64,000 nt of DNA from Bog-473 sp963766995 (lineage in GTDB: Bacteria; Actinomycetota; Acidimicrobiia; Acidimicrobiales; RAAP-2), in NCBI GenBank assembly GCA_963766995.1, contig CAVYCE010000003.1, positions 1,488,001 to 1,552,000 on the forward strand, read 5' to 3'. Positions 36,700-45,545 of the stretch are shown in pieces. Below the pieces are notes generated by a model. It was given only the letters and a program-made list of their open reading frames with translations, was not told the origin of the DNA and did no database searches. The first letter of the stretch is position 1; every line of letters starts with the position of its first letter. The position numbers and the translations under genes were made by a program.

Positions 36700-37449
36700 A
36701 TGTCCGAGGTAGATCAAATCGACAACGTCATGACCCTGGAGGATCTTTTCCTCTCGGATCAGTTCGGGAAGCCTGCTGCGGCAGCGCCTTCTGTACTCAT
36801 TGACGAAGCTTTGTTTCGTGATGCGCCGCTGAGGGCACCGCTTGTGCCCTTGGCGGCGTATCCGATGACGTCCGGTATGCATGCGTCAACGACGCACCTG
36901 CGCCGCAATCGCTCATTTGCCGCGGTGAGCGGCGTAGCCGCTGCGATGTTGCTCGCCGTTGGCTTCATCTCGAGCCCGAGCAAGACCGGGAACCTTGGTC
37001 AGCAGGCGGTGCGCCTGTTTCCCTCACTGCCTACGACGTCGGATACGGGCGCGGGTGGGAGTACATCAGGGTCACCGAGTGGATCACAGGGTGATGCCGC
37101 AGGCTCAGTCGGCACTTCGGGCGTTGATCTGGCGAGCGTGAGGTTCGGAAGTGTCGAGAACGCGCGTGGTGCGGCTGCAGTCCTGGCCACGTCTACGGCG
37201 CAGCCGAGCAGCCCGACGGCCGTCACCAGGCCGGCCACGGCGGTGGCGCCGACCGCTCCTACGGGAACCGTGCTGAGCCCGGTGGTCCACCTTGTGGGTC
37301 AAGTGGTCTCGACGACAGGGAACACCGTGACTGGAGTAGCGAGCACCCTCACTACGGCCCTGCCCGTGGCGGCGCCGGTCACCAACTTGGTTGGGGGCCT
37401 TGGCATCACGGTGAGCGGATTGGGCAACGCCCTCATCGCTTCTGCCTAA
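36700..37449 (+). CDS. Unrecognised single-pass membrane protein downstream of the chaplin-like gene
   Basis: A 249-residue protein. The N-terminal region (1-70) is cytosolic and contains an acidic start (SEVDQIDNVMTLEDLFLSDQFGK). One transmembrane helix lies at about 73-92. The outer part is Ser/Thr/Gly/Pro-rich (about 100-190) and ends in a hydrophobic, beta-prone stretch (VTNLVGGLGITVSGLGNALIASA). The ribosome-binding site GGAAGGAGGGATCG is strong. It follows the chaplin-like gene by 68 bases on the same strand, so co-function is possible. I do not recognise the family. Confidence 0.7.
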   Translation: MSEVDQIDNVMTLEDLFLSDQFGKPAAAAPSVLIDEALFRDAPLRAPLVPLAAYPMTSGMHASTTHLRRNRSFAAVSGVAAAMLLAVGFISSPSKTGNLGQQAVRLFPSLPTTSDTGAGGSTSGSPSGSQGDAAGSVGTSGVDLASVRFGSVENARGAAAVLATSTAQPSSPTAVTRPATAVAPTAPTGTVLSPVVHLVGQVVSTTGNTVTGVASTLTTALPVAAPVTNLVGGLGITVSGLGNALIASA

Positions 37450-37707
37450 GGGATCGCCAACACCGCTGCACCAAAGGGTCCTCACAGGCCTTCTACGGGC
37501 CTGGCATCGTCAGTACCTCCGTTGCACTCGCGCCATGCGGCGGCGAGCGTCCGCAATATGAGGAGAGTCCACTTGGGCTGACTCACTCGGCGTTGGCCCC
37601 TCCGAATGGTGGAGATTTGCGGTCGCGGCAAGCTGGGTCGCCGCACCAATAATGGTCCTGAAGTGGTAAGCCGGGGGCGTTGAGAGAGCCACCAAGTAAC
37701 TGCGAGG
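37450..37707. other. Intergenic region with a short hairpin
   Basis: A 258-base gap. CAGGCC-TTCTAC-GGGCCTG lies about 50 bases after the stop and can fold, but no T-run follows, so a terminator is only suggested. No gene is supported. Confidence 0.35.
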
Positions 37708-38694
37708 ATGATTATGGAATACGTCAACCTGGGTACGTCGGGACTGCGGGTGTCGAGGGTGTGTCTCGGCATGATGGGGTTCGGGAACAACAGCGAGCGG
37801 CCCTGGGTCATTGATGAGGACGCCGCCGAGCCAATCGTCAAAGCTGCAGTCGAAGGTGGCGTCACCTTCTTCGATACGGCGGACACGTATTCGGGCGGCG
37901 CCAGCGAGGTAGCCACTGGAAAGATCGTTTCGAAGTACCTCACGCGTGACGAGTCAGTGATCGCGACCAAGGTGTTCATGCCGATGACGCCGGGAGAGAA
38001 CGGCGGCGGATTGTCGAGAAAGCACATCCTTTCTGGGATCGACGCATCCCTGCGGCGCCTGAATATGGACTACGTCGACCTGTACCAAATTCACCGGTGG
38101 GACCCTCGTACACCGATTGAGGAGACGATGGGAGCCCTGCACGAGGTGGTGCAATCTGGGAAGGCCCGCTACATCGGGGCCAGCAGCATGTTCTCCTGGC
38201 AGTTCTCCAAGGCCCAGCACATCGCCGAACGGCACGGGTGGACCAAGTTCATCAGCATGCAGAATCACTACAACCTCATCTACCGCGAGGAAGAGCGGGA
38301 GATGATTCCGCTTTGTGTGGACCAGGGCGTGGGATGCATCCCGTGGAGCCCGCTGGCTCGCGGTGTGCTGGCCGGGAACCGCACGAGAGACGGCGGTCGC
38401 CACACCACCCGTTCCACCACCGATCCGTTCACCGACTACCTCTATGAGCAACCGACCGACTTCGATGTGGTTGAAGCGGCGCAAACAGTGGCCGAGGCTC
38501 GTGGTGTCCCCACCGCTCAAGTGGCGCTGGCCTGGCTGCTGAGCAAGTCCGGGGTCGCCGCACCCATCGTTGGCTCAACCAAGCTGGCCCACCTTGAGGA
38601 CGCGCTGGCGGCTGAGGGCTTGTCATTGACGGCGGAAGAGACCTCCGCGATGGAGAAGCCCTACGTGCCGCATCCTGTGCTGGGCCACTTCTAA
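37708..38694 (+). CDS. Aldo/keto reductase
   Basis: A 328-residue NADP-dependent oxidoreductase with a TIM barrel. The catalytic tetrad residues lie in FFDTADTYSGGASE (Asp and Tyr), VIATKVFM (Lys) and YQIHRWDP (His). The start LGTSGLRVSRVCLGMMGFG is typical. The C-terminal cofactor region PIVGSTKLAHLEDALAA is present. It belongs to the group near YajO and YhdN. The physiological substrate is unknown. The start is ATG 37708, with ATG 37714 also possible. Confidence 0.9.
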   Translation: MIMEYVNLGTSGLRVSRVCLGMMGFGNNSERPWVIDEDAAEPIVKAAVEGGVTFFDTADTYSGGASEVATGKIVSKYLTRDESVIATKVFMPMTPGENGGGLSRKHILSGIDASLRRLNMDYVDLYQIHRWDPRTPIEETMGALHEVVQSGKARYIGASSMFSWQFSKAQHIAERHGWTKFISMQNHYNLIYREEEREMIPLCVDQGVGCIPWSPLARGVLAGNRTRDGGRHTTRSTTDPFTDYLYEQPTDFDVVEAAQTVAEARGVPTAQVALAWLLSKSGVAAPIVGSTKLAHLEDALAAEGLSLTAEETSAMEKPYVPHPVLGHF

Positions 38695-38757
38695 GAGCAG
38701 ACAACTGCTGGTCAGATAGGGTCGCCGCCGGATACAGGTGGCAAATGGGGAGGGCAC

Positions 38758-40305
38758 ATGCGGGTCGCACTGACGGTGGGGGACTTCTTGCGGCGCGGCG
38801 CGCTGGTCTACGGCGATCGCCTGGCCTCCGTGGACGAGCCCTCTGTTTCCGGATCCTTGGGATCAATTACGTACACCGAGCTCGAGGCCCGATCCCGCGG
38901 GATGGCTCTGGCCCTTGATTCCATGGGCGTTGGCCACGGTGAACGAGTGGCCATCGTGAGTCCCAATTCATCCCGCTTCCTCACTTCCTATTTTGGGGTC
39001 AGCGCCTTCGGTCGCATCTTGGTGCCCATCAATTTCCGCTTGACGACAGAGGAGATCGGCTACATCGTCGAGCACTCAGGAGCGTCCGTACTGCTCTACG
39101 ACCCCGATCTCACTGATGTGGTGGCTGGTATCCCGATAGCCCACAGGTTCGCCCTCGACGGTAGTGACGATGCCGACCTCTTTGCCCCGGCTGATCCTGG
39201 CCAACATCCGCAGGATTGGCACGCCACGGAAGATGACACGTGCTCGGTCAACTACACCTCGGGGACCACGGCACGTCCCAAAGGCGTCCAGTTGACCCAT
39301 CGAAATTGCTGGCTCAATGCGGTGGCGTTCGGATGGCACACCGGGGTGAACGACCGCGACGTGCTGCTCCATACACTCCCCATGTTTCACTGCAATGGCT
39401 GGGGCATGCCCTATGCGGTCACCGGTATGGGAGGTACGCATGTGGTGCTGCGCAAAGTCGATGGTGAAGAAATTCTGAGCCGGATCGAGCGACATGGAGT
39501 GACGCTGCTCTGCGGGGCTCCGGCCGTGGTGGCCGCCATCCTCGATTCGGCATCGACTCGCCAGCAACAAGGCCGGTCGGTGCCCGGCCGTGACACCGTA
39601 CGCATGGTCGTGGCTGGAGCACCACCACCGTCCAAGACGATTGAGCGCATCGAGACCGAACTCGGATGGGAATTCATCCAGATTTACGGGCTCACCGAAA
39701 CGGCGCCACTTCTCACCATCAATAGAGCACCAGCCGAATGGGATGACGCCACGCCGGCGGAGCGCTCACTGCGACTGAGCCGGGCTGGCGTGCCTGCCAT
39801 TGGTGTGCAGATCAAGGTGGATGAAGAAGGTGAGGTGCTCGCTCGTTCCAACCACGTCTTTGAGGGCTATTGGGAGCAACCGGCAGAGACTTCGGCCGCG
39901 CTCGAGGGTGGTTGGTTCCACACGGGCGACGGTGGCTACCTTGACGGTGCCTATGTCGTCATCTCCGACCGCAAGAAGGACGTGATTATCACCGGTGGTG
40001 AGAATGTGTCCTCCATAGAGGTGGAGGACTGTCTGTACCAACATGCCGCAGTGGCCGAGGTAGCTGTCATAGGGGTGCCCGACGAGAAGTGGGGTGAAAC
40101 CATTAAGGCGTTGGTCGTCCTCCGAGAAGGCACCGCCGTCGATGAGGCGGAGCTCATCTCGCACTGCCGTGAACGCTTGGCGCACTTCAAGGCGCCCACG
40201 AGCGTGGAGTTCCGCGAGGTCCTCGACCGCACGGCTACCGGCAAATTGCAGAAGTACAGGCTCCGCCAGCCTTACTGGGAAGGGAGAGAGCGAGCCGTCA
40301 ACTAG
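38758..40305 (+). CDS. AMP-binding acyl-CoA synthetase / ligase
   Basis: A 515-residue adenylate-forming enzyme. The P-loop motif YTSGTTARPKG is near residue 165, with GLTETAPLLT, the HTGDGGYLD motif and the C-terminal lysine in RTATGKLQKYRLR. It would activate a fatty or aromatic acid with CoA; the substrate is unknown. The ribosome-binding site GGGGAGG is near the ATG. The 3' end overlaps the convergent RNase D gene by eight bases. Confidence 0.9.
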   Translation: MRVALTVGDFLRRGALVYGDRLASVDEPSVSGSLGSITYTELEARSRGMALALDSMGVGHGERVAIVSPNSSRFLTSYFGVSAFGRILVPINFRLTTEEIGYIVEHSGASVLLYDPDLTDVVAGIPIAHRFALDGSDDADLFAPADPGQHPQDWHATEDDTCSVNYTSGTTARPKGVQLTHRNCWLNAVAFGWHTGVNDRDVLLHTLPMFHCNGWGMPYAVTGMGGTHVVLRKVDGEEILSRIERHGVTLLCGAPAVVAAILDSASTRQQQGRSVPGRDTVRMVVAGAPPPSKTIERIETELGWEFIQIYGLTETAPLLTINRAPAEWDDATPAERSLRLSRAGVPAIGVQIKVDEEGEVLARSNHVFEGYWEQPAETSAALEGGWFHTGDGGYLDGAYVVISDRKKDVIITGGENVSSIEVEDCLYQHAAVAEVAVIGVPDEKWGETIKALVVLREGTAVDEAELISHCRERLAHFKAPTSVEFREVLDRTATGKLQKYRLRQPYWEGRERAVN

Positions 40306-41470
40306 TTGGCGTCGGGACCGCCGTGACCGATCGCGGCTCCACCACCAGGTCACCGTTGTTCTCAAAAGCAATGGTGACTTGGCCGGCCATCAGGGCCCGG
40401 ATGGGATCACCGGCGATGGCGCTGCGCCAGCCCACGTCCAATCGGCTCCGCTCACCACAGAGGAGGCGAGCGATGTCCGAACGGGTGGCCAGCAATGCCT
40501 GGTCGAAGTGCAGCTCGTCCGCAATGTGGCGGACGAGGCCTGAACACACAGCCACCGCGGCTGGAGGGGCGAAGGCATCGCCACCCTCGGGCGGGAGCCG
40601 CACTGCGTCGGGCGAGAGCTGGTGCCCGCGCGCAATGGCGTCGAGGATCTCAGCCGCGCCACCCTGGGCCAAGTGTCGTCCGTCGATGCCCCGCACCTGC
40701 TGGAGCTCATCGCGGTTCTTGGGTGGTCGCTGCACAATTGCCTGCATCGCCAAGTCCGAGAGAATGGTGCGGCGAGGACGGTTCAACTCGATCGCCTTAC
40801 GCTCTCGCCAGGCTGATACTTCTTGAGCGACGCCGCGCGACCGCGGGCGCATACGGCGGATGTCGCCTAGCTTCCACCAGGTCTCTTCGGGAACGACCGT
40901 CCGTTCCCGCTCGGCCAACGTTACCTGACACTCTTCGAGGGCCCAGTCGAGCCTCCCGTTCTGTTCCAGCCGTTCGGCAATGGTGGAGCGCAGAGCCAGG
41001 AGGTGGATGACATCGCCGGCGGCATAGGTCGTCATTCGTTCGGTCAGCGGCCGCTGCGTCCAGTCCGAAAGCTGATCACCCTTGGGCAGTGTGATGCCCA
41101 GCATGTATTCCACCAGTCGGGCTAAGGAGGGGGAGGAAAGCCCAAGGAAGCCGGCCGCGATCTGCGTGTCGAAGACCGTCGTCGGGATGGTGCCACAGGC
41201 GGTGCGCAGTATGGCCACGTCTTGCTCAGCTGCATGCGCCACTGCGATGCCCTCGCTGGAGAACAGGCGAGCCAGTGGGTGCGGATCGACCGCCAGCGGA
41301 TCGACCAGCGCCGTCTTGTCGTCCCAGGCCAGTTGGATAAGGCCGAGATACGGAAAGTACGTGCGCTCGGTGTGAAATTCGGTATCGAAGCCGTAATACG
41401 GCTCGTCCACAATCTCGTCAACCAGGGCTTCCAATTGCTCGGTGGTGGTGATCAGCGCCGGGTGTGACAT
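40298..41470 (-). CDS. rnd: Ribonuclease D
   Basis: 3'-5' exonuclease with a DEDD fold. The acidic residues are in GFDTEFHTERTYFPYLGLIQLAW (Exo I), TVFDTQIAAGFLG (Exo II) and TTYAAGDVIHLLALR (Exo III). An HRDC domain follows (NRDELQQVRGID). The protein has 390 residues from ATG 41470; the frame runs to 41545 without family sequence. Processing of tRNA precursors is the known role. The end overlaps the convergent acyl-CoA synthetase gene. Confidence 0.92.
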   Translation of the reverse strand: MSHPALITTTEQLEALVDEIVDEPYYGFDTEFHTERTYFPYLGLIQLAWDDKTALVDPLAVDPHPLARLFSSEGIAVAHAAEQDVAILRTACGTIPTTVFDTQIAAGFLGLSSPSLARLVEYMLGITLPKGDQLSDWTQRPLTERMTTYAAGDVIHLLALRSTIAERLEQNGRLDWALEECQVTLAERERTVVPEETWWKLGDIRRMRPRSRGVAQEVSAWRERKAIELNRPRRTILSDLAMQAIVQRPPKNRDELQQVRGIDGRHLAQGGAAEILDAIARGHQLSPDAVRLPPEGGDAFAPPAAVAVCSGLVRHIADELHFDQALLATRSDIARLLCGERSRLDVGWRSAIAGDPIRALMAGQVTIAFENNGDLVVEPRSVTAVPTPTS

Positions 41471-41504
41471 GGCAGACAGTCTCCCCTGAATCGGGGCCCG
41501 TGAG

Positions 41505-41978
41505 CTACATGCGTTCCTTGCTTCCGATCGGGGCAACTCGCACAAGTGCGTTATAGGTGACGACGGCGATGGCCAAATGCATGATCATGAGCACGGCCAC
41601 TGCTTTGGGGGGTTGATTGCGCAGGAAAATCCATACGTCGGGCACGAGCAGTACCAGCGTCACGAACACGGCCAAACGTACGAACAACCATCGCGGTGCC
41701 GAGGAGATGCGCGTGACGATGGGCCAGGCGGCGCAGGCGATCAACACTCCAATGATGGTCAGACGCGCGTAGTCGTGGAACTGAAAGTGGGCGTAGCCCT
41801 TGGTGGACGGGAAGACCTTGATCCCAATAGCCACCAATGCGGCGTCGCCAACCAGCGAACCCACGACCGACACCAAGGTGGCCACGGCCACCCGAAGGGC
41901 ACCGGGCGGTGCGTGCGATGGATGAAATTCGACCTTGGCTCGACGGAGTACTCCGTCGAAGTTGGTGGAGTTCGACAC
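41505..41978 (-). CDS. Small multi-pass membrane protein
   Basis: A protein of about 157 residues with four hydrophobic helices (for example LRVAVATLVSVVGSLVGDAAL, LTIIGVLIACAAWPIV, LFVRLAVFVTLVLLVPDVWIFL and AVLMIMHLAIAVVTYNALV). It resembles small DUF6069-type membrane proteins, but I cannot be sure. The frame opens at TTG 42014. GTG 41978 with AGGGAG just upstream is my preference, and both remain possible. It is a lone gene upstream of rnd. Confidence 0.65.
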   Translation of the reverse strand: MSNSTNFDGVLRRAKVEFHPSHAPPGALRVAVATLVSVVGSLVGDAALVAIGIKVFPSTKGYAHFQFHDYARLTIIGVLIACAAWPIVTRISSAPRWLFVRLAVFVTLVLLVPDVWIFLRNQPPKAVAVLMIMHLAIAVVTYNALVRVAPIGSKERM

Positions 41979-42199
41979 GCTCTCCCTCGCGCTGGACTGG
42001 CTTGAGCAGGACAAAAGTTACCGCTCCACTGCCAAAATGTGCGGGCGGGTACCCGAACTGCGCTCCCATTTGGACCCACTTCCTCCCCCGCAACTTCCGG
42101 GTCAGAGGCCTCACCTGGTGCGAGTGCCGGCCGCGGTGTCGTTCGCACAATTAATGATCTGGCAACCTGCTCGAATCATGGGGTTGGCAACATATTTCG

Positions 42200-43978
42200 G
42201 TGGATTCCCAGGCAGCGCGCGGTCTGAGTGGCCATGTGATCGTTTGTGGGTTGCAAGGCGTCGGCCTCCGAACGGTCGAACAATTCCACCTCAGCGGGAC
42301 TCCCGTCGTGGTGATCGACGACGACGCGGACACAGCAGCCTCCAGGGTGCTCGAAGACTGGGGCGTCCCACACATACGACGGAGCGCCTACCGCGGGGAG
42401 GGATTGGTCGAAGCTGGCCTGGCTGATGCCGTGGCGGTGGTCTGCGTCGAAGTAAACGAAATTCACACGTTGGAGACGACGCTACGGGTCAGGGAGCTCC
42501 GTCCCGATGTGCGCCTCGTCGTCCAGCTGGCCAACCCGTCGGTGGCTGGAGCATTGGAGCGCATGTCGGGAGCCGGGAGCGTCCTCAATGCGGCCAATCT
42601 CGCAGCGCCCGCATTTGTGGAGGCATGCCTGCGCCGCGAGTCGCATCAAATTGAGCTCGGCGGTGTGGAGTTCGCCGTCGTCCAGGTTCCTGTCACCGAG
42701 TCGAATTATGGCCACGACACATTCCGCGGGCGTTTCGGCAACTTGGCCCCTGTGGCCATAATGCCCAGAGGTGGGGAGTTAGTACCCTGTCCGGGCCGCG
42801 ATCATGCGCTGTATTCGGGCGATCGGGTTGCTGTGTTGGGTACCGTGGAGGAGTTGGAGCGCAGTGACATCAACGCCAGACCGGAAACCGGACACCCGGT
42901 TCGAACCGTCAGCATGTTGCGTCGGATCAGGAGACAGTTCTCGGTCGTCCTCGAAGAAGGCAACAAGGCATTGGCCGTTGTCGTTGTCGGTCTCTTCACG
43001 CTGATTGTCATAGCGACGGCCACTCTCCACTTTGCGTACCTGCGACCGGATGGTCACGGACACCTCGGCTTGTTGAATTCGCTCTACTTCACTGTCGAGA
43101 CGATTTCCACTGTTGGATATGGTGATTTCACCTTCGCGTCGCAGAGTGAATGGATCAAGGTTTTCGGAATCGCCATCATCCTTTTCGGCGTGGCCCTTGT
43201 GTCGACGTCCTTCGCGCTTTTTACCAACATTCTGGTCAGCCGCCGAATTGAGCGATCGCTGGGGCGACGAGAGGTGCCAGGCATTGTTGACCATGTCATT
43301 GTGGTTGGCCTAGGAGCGGTGGGCATCAGCGTGGTTCGGGGGCTCGTTGCCGAAGGCCAGCGGGTTGTCGTCATCGAGCGCGACTCCGACAACCGTTACC
43401 TCGGTCAGGCCCGCGCTATGGGAGTGCCCGTCGTCATTGCAGACGCAACACAGTCATCGACGCATCAAATGGTGAACATCGACGACGCGGTGGCTGTGGC
43501 CGTGTTGACCAGTGCGGATCTGACCAACATTGAAACAGGACTGGCCATTCGAGAATCGCTGGGCGAGCGCTGGGACGAAATCCCGGTCGTGCTTCGGGTA
43601 TTCGATCGCGAGCTGGCTCGGATGATGGAACAGAGCTTCGGGTTCCGGCACGTCAGATCGACATCGGCTCTCGCCGCACCGTGGTTTGTGGGAGCTGCCC
43701 TCGGTCTGGACGTTTTGAGCACCTTCTATGTGGACCAGCAGCCGTTTCTGGTGGGCCGACTCGAAGTGGCGCCAGACGGAGGGCTTCAAGGTTTGGCCAT
43801 GGCGGATCTCTCCTCATCAACTCGAGTGATTGCCATCAGCCGGGCCGATGGCGGGAGTCAACTTGAGCATCCTCCCCGCCGGGGCACCCGCTTTGCCGGT
43901 GGTGACCAGGCGTACCTCCTCGGGCCGTATGAGGAGCTTCTCAGGGTGCTGCAGCGGGACCAGAGCGTCACCACCTGA
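42200..43978 (+). CDS. Potassium channel with two RCK/TrkA-N domains around the pore
   Basis: A 592-residue protein. The N-terminal RCK (TrkA-N) domain (about 10-125, GHVIVCGLQGVGLRTVEQF) precedes a TrkA-C-like region, then two transmembrane helices enclosing the K+ selectivity filter TISTVGYGDFT (about 305). A second RCK domain (from about 365, DHVIVVGLGAVGISVVRG) and a second TrkA-C follow. The RCK-channel-RCK order in one polypeptide is less common than pore-RCK. The start is GTG 42200, without an obvious ribosome-binding site. NAD or nucleotide gating is inferred. Confidence 0.85.
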   Translation: MDSQAARGLSGHVIVCGLQGVGLRTVEQFHLSGTPVVVIDDDADTAASRVLEDWGVPHIRRSAYRGEGLVEAGLADAVAVVCVEVNEIHTLETTLRVRELRPDVRLVVQLANPSVAGALERMSGAGSVLNAANLAAPAFVEACLRRESHQIELGGVEFAVVQVPVTESNYGHDTFRGRFGNLAPVAIMPRGGELVPCPGRDHALYSGDRVAVLGTVEELERSDINARPETGHPVRTVSMLRRIRRQFSVVLEEGNKALAVVVVGLFTLIVIATATLHFAYLRPDGHGHLGLLNSLYFTVETISTVGYGDFTFASQSEWIKVFGIAIILFGVALVSTSFALFTNILVSRRIERSLGRREVPGIVDHVIVVGLGAVGISVVRGLVAEGQRVVVIERDSDNRYLGQARAMGVPVVIADATQSSTHQMVNIDDAVAVAVLTSADLTNIETGLAIRESLGERWDEIPVVLRVFDRELARMMEQSFGFRHVRSTSALAAPWFVGAALGLDVLSTFYVDQQPFLVGRLEVAPDGGLQGLAMADLSSSTRVIAISRADGGSQLEHPPRRGTRFAGGDQAYLLGPYEELLRVLQRDQSVTT

Positions 43979-44012
43979 GGCGATAGACCGTGTCTAAAGG
44001 CGTTGCTATTCG

Positions 44013-44045
44013 GTAACTGTTGAGTTACGGTAACGAAAATGTTAC
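44013..44045. promoter_or_regulatory. Two tandem GTAAC-N6-GTTAC operators upstream of the ArsR-family gene
   Basis: GTAAC (44013-44017), six bases, GTTAC (44024-44028); then GTAAC (44030-44034), six bases, GTTAC (44041-44045). The two dyads are 17 bases apart. The downstream gene starts at 44073. ArsR-family dimers bind such palindromes, so this is a likely autoregulatory operator. Confidence 0.7.
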
Positions 44046-44072
44046 TGAACAAGTGCACCCTGAGGCGCGGCA

Positions 44073-44390
44073 GTGGCGAGTGAAGCCGCCGCTTTCGATG
44101 CTCTGGCCGATGACTATCGGCGCCAGATTCTGGCCATCCTGCGGAGCGGGGACCGGGCCGTACACGAGATCGCAGAGGAGCTTCCGATAAGCCGGCCGGC
44201 CGTGTCGCGCCATCTCCGTCTCCTGAAGGAGGCCGGTCTTGTAGAAGAGCAGGCGCGAGGAACTCGTCGCCTCTATCGCCTCCGAGAGGAAGGGGTCGAA
44301 GCGGTCCGCTTGTACCTCGAGACCGTGTGGGGTGATGCGGCCACACGGTTTCGTATTGCCGCAGCGAATCTTGAACCGGAGATCAAGTGA
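44073..44390 (+). CDS. ArsR-family transcriptional regulator
   Basis: A 105-residue winged-helix repressor. The start ASEAAAFDALADDYRRQILAIL and the recognition helix PISRPAVSRHLRLLKEAGLV are typical. The wing QARGTRRLYRL is present. No metal-binding Cys pair is seen in the recognition helix region, so sensing of a small molecule rather than a metal is likely. The start is GTG 44073. It forms an operon with three genes by four-base and one-base overlaps, and probably controls them through the tandem operators. Confidence 0.9.
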   Translation: MASEAAAFDALADDYRRQILAILRSGDRAVHEIAEELPISRPAVSRHLRLLKEAGLVEEQARGTRRLYRLREEGVEAVRLYLETVWGDAATRFRIAAANLEPEIK

Positions 44391-44836
44391 ACGAGCCGCT
44401 TGAGTTCACCTTCGAGGTTGACTGCCGTCCCGCGGCCGCCTTCACCATGTGGACGACGAAGGCGTCAATGTGGTGGCCAAGCGATCATTCCGTGAGCGGC
44501 GAGGGAGGGCTCAAGGTCGTCTTCGAAGGCGGAGTCGGCGGACGAATCTTCGAGCGAACGCCGTCGGGCGCCGAATTCAAGTGGGGGCAGATTACGATTT
44601 GGGAGCCGCCATCTCGGCTGGCCTACACCTGGCATCTGGGCTTTGCACCGGAGGACGCCACTGAGGTGGAGATCCGCTTCGTCGACGCCGGTGCTGACCG
44701 TACCCGCGTTGAGATCGTGCACAAGGGCTGGGAGCGTCTCGGGGAACCAGCAGCCGAGCGTCGAGAAGGAAATCGGCTCGGTTGGACATCGGTCTATCCG
44801 CACTTCGTAGAAGCAATCGAGAGAGGAGACAGCTGA
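44387..44836 (+). CDS. SRPBCC / AHSA1-type protein
   Basis: A 149-residue START-like fold of the Activator of Hsp90 ATPase homologue group. Motifs are FEVDCRPAAAFTMWTTKASMWWP, FEGGVGGRIFERTPSGAEFKWGQITIWEPPSRLAYTW and GWTSVYPHFVEAIE. Such proteins often bind hydrophobic ligands and are frequently paired with ArsR regulators, as here. The start GTG overlaps the ArsR stop. The ligand is unknown. Confidence 0.85.
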   Translation: MNEPLEFTFEVDCRPAAAFTMWTTKASMWWPSDHSVSGEGGLKVVFEGGVGGRIFERTPSGAEFKWGQITIWEPPSRLAYTWHLGFAPEDATEVEIRFVDAGADRTRVEIVHKGWERLGEPAAERREGNRLGWTSVYPHFVEAIERGDS

Positions 44837-45246
44837 TGGCTGCCGGCACCAAGGACGACCCATGGGTGTTGAAGACGCCCCCGGGGACGTCGGAGTACAC
44901 GATGTACCGGGATGACGATGCCGATCCGGCGCTCATCATCTGTCAGGTGGGCTCGACCAAGCTCACGTATCAGGCTCGAGCGATTGAGGACCTGGCCGCA
45001 TGGCTTCGCCAGCAGGAGGATTGGGTGTCACTCGGATCCGCCGATGAGAACAAGGAGCCAGCTCCGGGGACCGTCGAAGAATTCGGACGTTCAACATCGA
45101 ACCCGGTGGGCGGCTGGTACGGCATGCGAAAGGGCTACCGCGGCCGTTTTGGAATGTACATGCCGCCCCTGCTCGAAGAACTCGGACTGGCCGAGGTCAC
45201 CCACGAGGCTCGAAACAACCAAATGCGGGCGAAAGCCGCATCATGA
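44836..45246 (+). CDS. Conserved hypothetical protein of the ArsR operon
   Basis: A 136-residue soluble protein with no signal or transmembrane helix. Notable stretches are DDPWVLKTPPGTSEYTMYRDD, AWLRQQEDWVSLGSADENKEP and GWYGMRKGYRGRFGMYMPPLLEELGLAEVTHEARNNQM. It looks like a known uncharacterised family often following AHSA1 genes (DUF6855-like, from memory). The ATG overlaps the preceding stop by one base (TGATG). Function unknown. Confidence 0.75.
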   Translation: MAAGTKDDPWVLKTPPGTSEYTMYRDDDADPALIICQVGSTKLTYQARAIEDLAAWLRQQEDWVSLGSADENKEPAPGTVEEFGRSTSNPVGGWYGMRKGYRGRFGMYMPPLLEELGLAEVTHEARNNQMRAKAAS

Positions 45247-45545
45247 GCACCATCAAGGTGGTCCGATACCGGACGAAACCAGAGCACGCCGAGGCGAATG
45301 CCGAACTGGTGCGGGCCGTGTTCGATGAGCTGGCCGAGCACAATCCTGCCGGTCTCAGCTACACCACCTACCGGTTGGAGGATGGCGTGACATTTGTGCA
45401 CGTTGCCACCATCGAAGGGGAGACGAACCCACTCCAGTCGACTGCCGCCTTTGGACGTTTCCAGCAGGGAATCGCTGATCGATGTGAGGAAGGCCCGCTG
45501 GCCATGGACGCCAGGGTCGTCGGATCTTACGAAGGCGGTGCGTAA
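45243..45545 (+). CDS. Antibiotic biosynthesis monooxygenase-like (ferredoxin-like) protein
   Basis: A 100-residue dimeric alpha-beta-barrel candidate. VVRYRTKPEHAEANAELVRAVFDEL, then SYTTYRLEDGVTFVHVATIEG and FGRFQQGIADRCEEGP match the ABM/dabb-type layout. The ATG overlaps the preceding stop (ATGA), making it the last gene of the ArsR operon. No catalytic residues can be assigned. Confidence 0.7.
   Translation: MSTIKVVRYRTKPEHAEANAELVRAVFDELAEHNPAGLSYTTYRLEDGVTFVHVATIEGETNPLQSTAAFGRFQQGIADRCEEGPLAMDARVVGSYEGGA

Noticed and set aside
37490..37515. An intrinsic terminator
   Set aside because: The stem is short and no T-run follows, so only a weak hairpin can be claimed.
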